From positions 1-23,042 of the IMG/VR virus record IMGVR_UViG_3300027996_000177: a stretch of 23,042 nucleotides of DNA; one strand, given 5' to 3'. Each line of letters starts with the position of its first letter. Within the stretch, counting starts at the first letter, position 1. The notes beneath the pieces are model-generated. The model saw only the letters and a list, made by a program, of their open reading frames with translations. It was not told the DNA's origin and did no database searches. This document shows positions 15,296 through 22,886 of this stretch, one piece after another. The translations under genes were made by a program, and so were the position numbers. The DNA is from a virus.

Positions 15296-18200
15296 CTAAC
15301 TTGCACTATTATTATTTGCTTGTCCATCAGGACTTGTTATAGTTACAACCTCACCGACTTTAACTTTTTTTATTAATGTATCACCTAAACAAGTTCTAAA
15401 TACACTAAACGTATTGTCTTGTTCATTATTTATACCTGGTGTGTTATTAATGTTTTCTTGTACACTATCAGGTGAACTACCTAAACCTTGTAATGTAACT
15501 GCGTTTATTCTATCCGCAAAGAATTTACCAACTGTTTTATGTAATGCGGTTTTTCCTGGTACTAAACCGAAATATAAATAATATGGTGTCTGACTTCTAT
15601 TCATTCTTATACCATTTATATCTACTGAACCATTATTAGGGTCATCAGTTAAATCAGATTGTAATATCTCATCAATACCATCCTCTTGTGCGGTTTGCCC
15701 AAAGTTAATTGTACCTGACGCACCATCATATGTATCGGAATTAGGGTAATTAATAAATGAAGATGTTTGTCCTGGTGCAACACCATAGAAAAAGTCAGTA
15801 GGTCCGTTTGTACTTCTATAACCACAACCATCTCCAGGAATAAAAGATTCGCCATCATTATATTGTGATAATACAACCTCCTCGGAATCTGGTAATTTAT
15901 AATATATATTCACACCATCTGTTAATGAAATTTCTTGATATGTATTATATTCATTTTCATACTGAATAGAACCAGGTCTTTGGTGGTGAAAAGATAAGTC
16001 ATCCGCTTTATATCCGTTAAACCTTCTACAGAAATAATTTCTAACCTCATCTTCATGATCGAATCTAACAAAACAATTACCAATCTCAATACCTAAATCA
16101 TTTGTATCTATTATGTCTACACCTATCTGTGATTGTACCACAGGTGCTAATATATTTTCACATACTACATTGAAGCAAGCAAACTCAACATATGCGCGTA
16201 AATTTAAAGAAATATCTTTTTTATCGTCAAATTTAGTTATGGGTTTTAATATACCATTATCTTCTGTAGTTGTAGTATCACCATCGGGACCAGGATAATT
16301 AGAGTTGGTATCACCAAACTTATATTTTATATCTTCATAGCTAGCCTTAAATGTTGTTGGTGGCAATACATCCATTATAAATGGAACGTCATCAATATCA
16401 CAATATACACTACTACCTAATTCCATAATTGTTGTTGGTAACATTAGATTCGCCTTATATTCTACATCATTATATTTGACATCGTTATTTGGTATGTATG
16501 GTGTGTAATAAATGTCTCCTTCGTTATAAGATATTAAACCATGTTTTATAATACGACTATACTCATTATATTCTTCTATAGTATCTTGTATACAAGGTGC
16601 AATACCATTAGAACCACAATCAGGGTCACAAGTTACTGGCGGACAATTTCCGTATGGATCTGCTTGAAAAGGTTCCCAACACTCATTTACTAAATCTCCA
16701 ACTTCTTGTCCAAAACCACTTAATGGGTTATCAGTATCATTTATGAATAAAAATGAATTATTAGAGTTACAACTAGAATCTAAACAATCTAATTTAGTTT
16801 TAAAATACTCTTTTCTTTCTATCATTTTGGTATTGTCACATATATTCCTATGATGTGCGTGTCCACCTATGTTTTCCCAAGTAGATGTACCATTAGCATC
16901 TTCAGTTTCTACATATTCAGGTTTCCCATGTTTTGTCTGTATTTCTCTTTCGGGTGTTGTGTACGCAATACCCTGTGCATTCATTTCAGTATTAAATGCA
17001 CCAAAATTATTGAATACTACAGAACATTTTTCATTGTTAGAGTCACGACCATTAAATTCAAATTCTTGTACCGCCAAATCTAAATTAGGTGTTTCTAAAT
17101 CATTTTCTTCAGTACCATACCAATCTGTAGCCCTTTTTAATAAAACTCTAGCGGTACAACCACCTACAGTTATTGTAGGGAATAAATTAGTTAGTGTTGG
17201 TGTAATTCTAATTCTATGTTGTTTAAACGTTGGGTTTCCTTGAAAGTTTTCACTAAATACTGGTAATGGTATCCCAAACTGATTTTCTTCAAATTTAACT
17301 CTTTCTTTACATTCAAAGTCACAGAATTTATCTTTTTTAATTTGCCCAAATTTTCTTTTACTTTTCTTTAATTCATATTTTCTCTTAATAAGTGGGAAAT
17401 ATAATGTACCACCTACCCAATCATTATAAAAATCGAATTTTAACATTCTTAAGAATACTGCAATAGGTTCCAAAGTACAAGAAGCCCAATCTTTTATTTG
17501 TGGTGTTTGTCTACCACCACAATTGGCACAAGCAAATGGTTTAACATATGTTACGTTACATGCGGGTGAAAAAGCACTTAGATTTAATAAGCTAACCCTA
17601 ACATCTAATCCTTCATCGTTACATTTTAATGGTATTAACCCTATCTTTTGACAACATCTACCTTGACAACACCCACCATCTGATCCACCACAAACTGCAT
17701 CATTACAATCTCCCTCACAACCATCATCACCACAAGCACAACAACTGAATGATTCTCCACCACAAGGTTGGGTACACGACTTACAAAATCCTTCTGCGAA
17801 TAAACATTTTTTCTTTAACCTCCAACATTTACCTAATATCGCTAAAGCATTTGGATCGTCTTTACAGGCTTGTTTATCATCATCGTCCACTACTCCCTTA
17901 CAATTTTTTAAATTAATTAAATTACCATTACCCGTATACTTCCACCTTCTAGCATCTTCATTATTATACGCTGCGGGGTCCTCAATTGCTAGTTTATTAT
18001 TATAACAGTAATTATTACCACCAGGAAACCCTCTAGGTCCTTGATATCCGTCTGTTGTCTTAGGGCACCAAAAGTCTCCTGACCCACTAGATACAGTTGT
18101 ATTTACTTTGAAGTTTGAACCTAAATTACTATCTAAAGGATATCTACCTACAATACCTGTCGCACCACCATCAATAGCTGCAGGGTTAGATTGATTACTT

Positions 18201-20170
18201 CCTAATCTACACCAAACACCTGAACTCCAAAGTCCATCACTGTTATTTATTGGAGGAGTAAGTAATGTTTCACAAACGGTTAATTGACTACCAATTGCTC
18301 TCCAACCTACAGAACAATCATTATTGTCAGTACCGTTTATATTAAATATTTCATCTTCTAAATTACTACAACTACCAAAACCAGAATCAAAATCACCATC
18401 ACTTAATTCTTGTGGGTCAATAAATATATCTGCACTGTCACCCTCATCATCAGTACCACTATCCCAACCACCATTTTTCCACCTCTGTACTTTATACCTA
18501 ACCTGAACTGTACTATTTTTATAACTTTCACTACATATACCAACAGGAAATTGTATATCACATATTAATGATATTAATCCGTTAATAAATTGTATGATAC
18601 CATTAATGAATCCAACCACATGTCCAAATAATACCAATAAAATACAAATGTAACTATATATTGGGTTGATTCCTGTGTCTGTTCTATTAGTAGGGAATTT
18701 ATTTACCCCTTCCGCATTAATAATATCTTTTATCCCTATAAAACCTCTTGATTCATCACCAGTAACGGCAAACCCACCTAAATCAATAGGTGAATCATAA
18801 TCAAAACCTTTTTGCATCCTACCTATATATTGTTTTACGGTATAAACTTTTTTCCATCTAAAAGGGAAAAACTCTTCTAAATAATTGTATTGATTTGTAA
18901 TGTCTTCAGAATACTGAGTACCATCAGTTATTGTAGACAATTGTTCGTTTAATGTAAAAGGTCTTTGTTTTTTTAATTCTTTTGTCGAATATTCATCAAA
19001 GTTAAAGTTGTTGTTTGTGTTAGGGACTAAATATTTTGCTCTTTCTCTAAGTCTTTTATCGTTAGAGGTTGCATCCATAGTAATTCTAAATCTATAATCA
19101 CCTTCTGTTGAAATACCTTTAATACCATCAGGTGAAGGGACTAAATTACCAAATTCATCTGTAACTACCTTTCTAATATTCATTGGTACTAGTACTGACC
19201 AATTACCATTATCATCTATTGTATTATTATTAAACTCAAAAGTTTCTACATTACCATCAAAAGTTCTTCTAATCGCCTCAATGTTACCTGGCCCTGTTAT
19301 AACTTCGTTTAATTTACCCATCTCTCTAGATGGTTTACAATTTTTATTTAATGAGTCTTTTTCGTCATCAGAAAATATACTACCCATAAAAATTGCGGTA
19401 GGGGTAATTGATATGTTAGGTTCGATATCATACCTATTAATACCTAAACCACTACCAACACTTAAATTATCACACCAATAAGGTTCTACTGTGATAGGAA
19501 TGTTTTCTGAAAATATCTGTGGTAAACTATCTAAGTTGTTTGAACCCTTATATTTGAACCTACTATCGAATAAATCGTCACTATAACCATCTTTATCAAT
19601 TAATTCAAAAGGTCTTACCGATATAAAACCAATATCACTAACGTCCATATCGTAATGAAGAAAATGATCACCAACAGGAATACCAAATAATATATAATCA
19701 CCAGAATCATTGGTTACTGTAGTGTATTTATAGTATTTTTCGTAAATTTCTAATGTTGTGTTATCATCTAATACCTCTCTCTTTTTTGGGAAAGTACCTA
19801 CAGGTGTATGATCGAATGATTGTTGGTTCTTTGGTAAAACGTTATACCTAACACCATTCCTATTTTTTTGATTTGGGAATGGTTCTGTATATGGATATAT
19901 TGCAGACTTTACAGGGTCTAATAAATCCGCATCGTCTACAGGTACAAATACAGAAACTTTGACGTTGGGGACACCAAACCCTCCATTAACTATAACTCTA
20001 CCCGCAACTACACCATAATCTGAACAAAAGTCCTGATAATCATCTTTTTGAGAAATTTTAAGGCTTAGTATCTCTAACTGATCATAGTTTTGATTAAGAT
20101 CAACGTTGACATTTATATAACCATTGTTCTCTTGTCCTGGTTTTGTCCTAATTCTGTATGACTTAGACAT
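15296..20170 (-). CDS. Giant (1624 aa) Cys-rich baseplate-region protein with N-terminal Cna-B-like domain
   Basis: Probable structural protein without a clear named homologue. Residues about 53-180 resemble Cna-B/carboxypeptidase-regulatory-like folds: GVVAGRVIVNGGFGVPNVKV, then TNDSGDYILFGIPVGDHFLH. Residues about 255-385 hold a second probable beta domain (GNWSVLVPMNIRKVVTDEFG, then GDYRFRITMDAT). Residues about 505-546 are unusually hydrophobic (YICILLVLFGHVVGF, INGIIQFINGLISLIC). Residues 782-850 contain sixteen cysteines, including CC, CAC, CKSC and CCQGRCC groupings, with more Cys at 871, 881, 884, 898, 950 and 954. A basic patch (KRKYELKKSKRKFGQIKKDK) follows near 929-948. The rest is Asp/Asn/Gly-rich beta sequence to residue 1624. 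ATG is 10 bases after the 126-aa gene; the stop is TAG. It sits after gp6 where T4 encodes gp7/gp8, but I see no T4 gp7 signature. Metal binding or disulfide cross-linking is a possibility only. Confidence 0.68.
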   Translation of the reverse strand: MSKSYRIRTKPGQENNGYINVNVDLNQNYDQLEILSLKISQKDDYQDFCSDYGVVAGRVIVNGGFGVPNVKVSVFVPVDDADLLDPVKSAIYPYTEPFPNQKNRNGVRYNVLPKNQQSFDHTPVGTFPKKREVLDDNTTLEIYEKYYKYTTVTNDSGDYILFGIPVGDHFLHYDMDVSDIGFISVRPFELIDKDGYSDDLFDSRFKYKGSNNLDSLPQIFSENIPITVEPYWCDNLSVGSGLGINRYDIEPNISITPTAIFMGSIFSDDEKDSLNKNCKPSREMGKLNEVITGPGNIEAIRRTFDGNVETFEFNNNTIDDNGNWSVLVPMNIRKVVTDEFGNLVPSPDGIKGISTEGDYRFRITMDATSNDKRLRERAKYLVPNTNNNFNFDEYSTKELKKQRPFTLNEQLSTITDGTQYSEDITNQYNYLEEFFPFRWKKVYTVKQYIGRMQKGFDYDSPIDLGGFAVTGDESRGFIGIKDIINAEGVNKFPTNRTDTGINPIYSYICILLVLFGHVVGFINGIIQFINGLISLICDIQFPVGICSESYKNSTVQVRYKVQRWKNGGWDSGTDDEGDSADIFIDPQELSDGDFDSGFGSCSNLEDEIFNINGTDNNDCSVGWRAIGSQLTVCETLLTPPINNSDGLWSSGVWCRLGSNQSNPAAIDGGATGIVGRYPLDSNLGSNFKVNTTVSSGSGDFWCPKTTDGYQGPRGFPGGNNYCYNNKLAIEDPAAYNNEDARRWKYTGNGNLINLKNCKGVVDDDDKQACKDDPNALAILGKCWRLKKKCLFAEGFCKSCTQPCGGESFSCCACGDDGCEGDCNDAVCGGSDGGCCQGRCCQKIGLIPLKCNDEGLDVRVSLLNLSAFSPACNVTYVKPFACANCGGRQTPQIKDWASCTLEPIAVFLRMLKFDFYNDWVGGTLYFPLIKRKYELKKSKRKFGQIKKDKFCDFECKERVKFEENQFGIPLPVFSENFQGNPTFKQHRIRITPTLTNLFPTITVGGCTARVLLKRATDWYGTEENDLETPNLDLAVQEFEFNGRDSNNEKCSVVFNNFGAFNTEMNAQGIAYTTPEREIQTKHGKPEYVETEDANGTSTWENIGGHAHHRNICDNTKMIERKEYFKTKLDCLDSSCNSNNSFLFINDTDNPLSGFGQEVGDLVNECWEPFQADPYGNCPPVTCDPDCGSNGIAPCIQDTIEEYNEYSRIIKHGLISYNEGDIYYTPYIPNNDVKYNDVEYKANLMLPTTIMELGSSVYCDIDDVPFIMDVLPPTTFKASYEDIKYKFGDTNSNYPGPDGDTTTTEDNGILKPITKFDDKKDISLNLRAYVEFACFNVVCENILAPVVQSQIGVDIIDTNDLGIEIGNCFVRFDHEDEVRNYFCRRFNGYKADDLSFHHQRPGSIQYENEYNTYQEISLTDGVNIYYKLPDSEEVVLSQYNDGESFIPGDGCGYRSTNGPTDFFYGVAPGQTSSFINYPNSDTYDGASGTINFGQTAQEDGIDEILQSDLTDDPNNGSVDINGIRMNRSQTPYYLYFGLVPGKTALHKTVGKFFADRINAVTLQGLGSSPDSVQENINNTPGINNEQDNTFSVFRTCLGDTLIKKVKVGEVVTITSPDGQANNNSAS

Positions 20171-20180
20171 ATACTAATCA

Positions 20181-20561
20181 TTATTTTTGTTCTTCGTTAT
20201 CGTAAATTTCTACTTCCTCAATATCGTTATTAACATACTCAGTAGTTTTCTTAAATTGTCTTTCTCTTTTCTTTAATGTTCTTTTTACCTTAAATTCTGC
20301 ATACTTTGAGAATATACCCATACAAAAGTCTTTAAACTTTTTAGATGCCGTAGGTAACTTTTTAGGTAAAAATAAAGTTAAAAACAATTGTACTACTAAT
20401 ACTATTAATATAAAAGGTATAGCAATTAATATTACAAAAAATGCGATTAGTTTAAAAAAGAATGTACCATCGTATAAATTATCAGGTAATAATTTTACTG
20501 TATCCACATCCTCTGGATTCATTGTTGCCGTATTTGATTTTTTACATGTACTACATCCCAT
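20181..20561 (-). CDS. Small membrane protein of unknown function inside the baseplate cluster (126 aa)
   Basis: The N-terminus carries a CxxC pair (MGCSTCKK; Cys3 and Cys6). Residues about 34-66 are almost entirely hydrophobic (FFFKLIAFFVILIAIPF, ILIVLVVQLFLTLFL): one long transmembrane helix, or two short ones broken at Pro49. The following 40 residues are rich in Lys and Arg (KKFKDF, KVKRTLKKRERQFKK), and the tail is acidic (EEVEIYDNEEQK). The basic flank suggests that the C-terminus faces the cytoplasm. There is no lipobox, so the early Cys is probably not a lipoprotein anchor. It lies 48 bases after the gp6-like gene and 10 bases before the 1624-aa gene. It could be a holin-like or spanin-like protein, an assembly or anchoring factor, or a minor virion component. 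None is supported by a motif, so the function is unknown. Confidence 0.7.
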   Translation of the reverse strand: MGCSTCKKSNTATMNPEDVDTVKLLPDNLYDGTFFFKLIAFFVILIAIPFILIVLVVQLFLTLFLPKKLPTASKKFKDFCMGIFSKYAEFKVKRTLKKRERQFKKTTEYVNNDIEEVEIYDNEEQK

Positions 20562-20568
20562 AACTTTA

Positions 20569-20581
20569 ATTTTATTATAAA
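20569..20581 (-). promoter_or_regulatory. 13-base motif TTTATAATAAAAT upstream of the membrane-protein gene
   Basis: On the coding strand TTTATAATAAAAT ends 7 bases before the ATG of the 126-aa membrane-protein gene, within a 48-base gap. The same 13 bases occur before the 317-aa fibre-like gene (1862-1874). It contains TATAAT, a bacterial -10-like hexamer, but there is no good -35 element and a start site would fall almost at the ATG. An A/T-rich translation-initiation element is an equally likely reading. Confidence 0.35.
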
Positions 20582-20609
20582 ACTAATTCATTTTTTTAAA
20601 AAGTAATTA

Positions 20610-22439
20610 TTATGAAGTGGAAATTGTCACTTTTATATCTTTATTTGGGTATTTAATTTCAAACATTGCATTAGGTTCACCAAACAATGTATACCTACCC
20701 AATAAATCTATTTGTCTTGTTTCGTCATCAATATATGGTTGTGCAACTTCATTTAATGAATATTTACCATTTTCATTAACTTTGTTAAAAACCCTTAAAT
20801 CTGTAACATTTAAAACTCCACCTACATTATTGATGTTCTCAACCAATTGTGAAATATAAATGTTATCACCCATATCCCATTTATTGATATCTAAATATTC
20901 TTTTACTTGATTAATTACCCCACTAATCACCTGCCCTTTAGGTACTGATTTCTCTGAGAACACATCAATCTCAAAACCTAAATTTAACACTCTACCATTT
21001 TTAATGGTTACATAATCATTTAACATTCTATAGTCTGCCAAATATTCTGCAATATTTTGTTTCAACGCAGATGTCGCTTGTGTAGTTAAATTACCATTTT
21101 CGTCTAAAGCTAATATAGAAACATTAACCTTATTTCTTTCTTCCCAAACACCTGTTCTAAAAGGTACCCCAAATTGTCCAGGCATTAGTGGTACTCTACT
21201 TTGGTAATCTTTTATTGTTACACATCTGTTTTGTGCAGAAAAATTATATCTAACTAAGTTCCTAATTTCATCTACAGATGGTTGTTCTTTACCACCCAAC
21301 GCTGGAATAGGGTTATTAACACTAATACTTTGACCGATAATTCTATTGGTGTTTGAGTCATCACCATTTATTATAGGTGTTACTGTCCCTAAAGTTGTTA
21401 TAGTATTAGGTCCGATGTTAGTGTCTTCACCACCACCAACTCTATATCTTACATATAACGTATTATCTGTTTGAGGTATTTCACCTAAAGATAAATTATT
21501 AACTGTCTTACCTATTCTATCTATTTGTCCTTTACAACCAATAAACTCATTTAATTCTGACGTATCTTGATCACCCGCACCAAAAATAATTTTACAGAAA
21601 CCATTATCTGTATATTCACTAATAAATCTTTGTGGTGAATTTTTCCACTTACCAACAACTACACCCTCTCTATCTGATACACCATTATCGTCTACAATAT
21701 AAACCTGTGATTGTGCTAAAGCAGGTACTTCATACCAATTTAAATCAAAGTCCGAATATTCTTCCTCTGTTGGTTGATTAATAAAATTAGTACCTTCCTT
21801 AGTTATAATATTTTCTATAGATAGTACATTATTTTCTGGTAATATAACTTCTAAAAATGGTTTATAATCTGTTCTAGTTAATACTTTTTTGAATGTTTTT
21901 GTTATACCGTTTATCATTATCTCTCTTTTTGTAAGTGAGTAATTTTGTATTTTACCCCTACCATCTATATTTGGTATAATTAGTCTGTTAGGTATACCAC
22001 CAGTTGTAAATGGAGAAGAAAAATCACAATCTTCTAAAAGTTCAAATACTTTACCCGCACCTGTTGCTTGCGAACCTTTTAATATTTTAGGTGCATAACT
22101 TATATCAAAAGTTTCTCCTTTTAATGGTATATTAGTTACTGTCCAATCTACTATAGTAATACTAGGTCTTTTTCCTGGTATATTTAAACCAAAAGTTCTC
22201 GCCAATTCTAAAACTGATGACCTTTCTTGTGCGTAATTAATTTGTGTTTCGTTAAACATCCTATCGGTATGAAACGATAACATATCACCAACCGCAGCAT
22301 TTAGTTCTAACAACATCATACCAACAGAGGCATCGTTAAAATCTGAAAATGTTTCAGGATAATATTTTTGTATGAATTCTATCAGTTGTTGTCTTACATC
22401 TGCGAAATTTCTAGCGTTATAATCAATTTTTTTAACCAT
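20610..22439 (-). CDS. Baseplate wedge protein, gp6/baseplate-J family
   Basis: Forms the inner baseplate wedge ring with gp25 and gp7-type proteins in contractile tails. The N-terminus is characteristic of T4-like gp6: NFADVRQQLIEFIQKYYPET near residues 11-30, then DASVGMMLLELNAAVGDML, FHTDRMFNET and LELARTFGLNIPGKRPS near 36-93. The middle has CKIIFGAGDQD near 282-292 and YRVGGGEDTNIGP near 332-344, matching the glycine-rich loop of baseplate-J proteins. The conserved ring-forming part follows near 379-412: PALGGKEQPSVDEIRNLV, then NRCVTIKDY. At 609 residues it is close to T4 gp6 (about 660) and shorter than the gp6 homologues of extracellular injection systems. It begins 3 bases after the gp25-like gene, the classic adjacent gp25-gp6 (W-J) pair, so the two are almost certainly co-translated. 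Confidence 0.92.
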   Translation of the reverse strand: MVKKIDYNARNFADVRQQLIEFIQKYYPETFSDFNDASVGMMLLELNAAVGDMLSFHTDRMFNETQINYAQERSSVLELARTFGLNIPGKRPSITIVDWTVTNIPLKGETFDISYAPKILKGSQATGAGKVFELLEDCDFSSPFTTGGIPNRLIIPNIDGRGKIQNYSLTKREIMINGITKTFKKVLTRTDYKPFLEVILPENNVLSIENIITKEGTNFINQPTEEEYSDFDLNWYEVPALAQSQVYIVDDNGVSDREGVVVGKWKNSPQRFISEYTDNGFCKIIFGAGDQDTSELNEFIGCKGQIDRIGKTVNNLSLGEIPQTDNTLYVRYRVGGGEDTNIGPNTITTLGTVTPIINGDDSNTNRIIGQSISVNNPIPALGGKEQPSVDEIRNLVRYNFSAQNRCVTIKDYQSRVPLMPGQFGVPFRTGVWEERNKVNVSILALDENGNLTTQATSALKQNIAEYLADYRMLNDYVTIKNGRVLNLGFEIDVFSEKSVPKGQVISGVINQVKEYLDINKWDMGDNIYISQLVENINNVGGVLNVTDLRVFNKVNENGKYSLNEVAQPYIDDETRQIDLLGRYTLFGEPNAMFEIKYPNKDIKVTISTS

Positions 22440-22442
22440 ATC

Positions 22443-22826
22443 TTAAAAAGTTATTTGTAATGTATCAGTACTACTAAATGAATCTTCAGTAACAGTAAAA
22501 GTTAATTCTACTACAATAGATTCTTCTATTTCATTATTTTTAAACTCGATACTATTAATGATTACATTAGGGATATACGTTTTAATTGTTTCATTTAAGT
22601 TATCTCTAATCTCTTCATGTGTTATTGCATCGTTGGGTTCGAATATATATTTTTTTAAATCACTACCAAAATCAGGTAGGTATAACCTCTCACCTTTATT
22701 TGTTAATAAAAGATGTAGTAAATCAGCTCTTATTGCGTCCCTATCAGTTTGATTTAAATTTAAGTAGAAACCTTTGTCACTATCTTTAAAAGGAAAATCA
22801 ATATTTATATATCTAGTCTTTGCCAT
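22443..22826 (-). CDS. Baseplate wedge protein, gp25/GPW family
   Basis: Small lysozyme-like-fold protein that attaches the sheath-initiating end of the tail to the baseplate wedge. The family signature is clear near residues 46-64: ERLYLPDFGSDLKKYIFEP, with the conserved Glu-Arg, Pro-x-Phe-Gly and Phe-Glu-Pro positions. Before it is the helix RADLLHLLLTNKG, and after it EEIRDNLNETIKTYIPNVII, as usual for the family. The 127-residue length is typical (T4 gp25 is 132). The start is ATG at 22826-22824 with no Shine-Dalgarno; the upstream coding strand reads ATATTTATA about 6 bases before the start. The next gene, the gp6-like protein, follows after 3 bases. A bacterial secretion or injection system also uses this family, but the fibre-like genes downstream favour a phage. 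Confidence 0.93.
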   Translation of the reverse strand: MAKTRYINIDFPFKDSDKGFYLNLNQTDRDAIRADLLHLLLTNKGERLYLPDFGSDLKKYIFEPNDAITHEEIRDNLNETIKTYIPNVIINSIEFKNNEIEESIVVELTFTVTEDSFSSTDTLQITF

Positions 22827-22845
22827 TTGTATATAAATATTGTAC

Positions 22846-22880
22846 TATATATTTTTTGAAAAGAAATGGTAAAATATATA
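22846..22880 (-). other. AT-only inverted repeat in the gap before the gp25-like gene
   Basis: Ten bases at 22846-22855 (tatatatttt) are the exact reverse complement of 22871-22880 (aaaatatata), separated by 15 bases. On the transcribed strand it lies just after the stop of the upstream gene and before the gp25-like start. The stem has no G or C and no U-run follows, so it is not a convincing terminator; it could be a weak processing or pausing site, or chance in AT-rich DNA. Confidence 0.3.
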
Positions 22881-22886
22881 AAAATT

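Noticed and set aside
16869-17243. Plus-strand open frame of 124 codons
   Set aside because: It lies wholly antisense to the 1624-aa gene, whose protein is coherent through the region. The plus-strand translation has no recognisable motif and is most likely a shadow of the real frame.
22443-22826. Type VI secretion or extracellular contractile injection system instead of a phage
   Set aside because: The gp25-like and gp6-like proteins occur in both, but the 609-residue T4-sized gp6, the fibre-like and LamG genes and the giant gpI-like protein fit a phage tail better. No ATPase or toxin genes are seen. Not strictly excluded by this window alone.
22846-22886. Rho-independent terminator before the gp25-like gene
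   Set aside because: The inverted repeat is AT-only with a 15-base loop and no U-run downstream on the transcribed strand.
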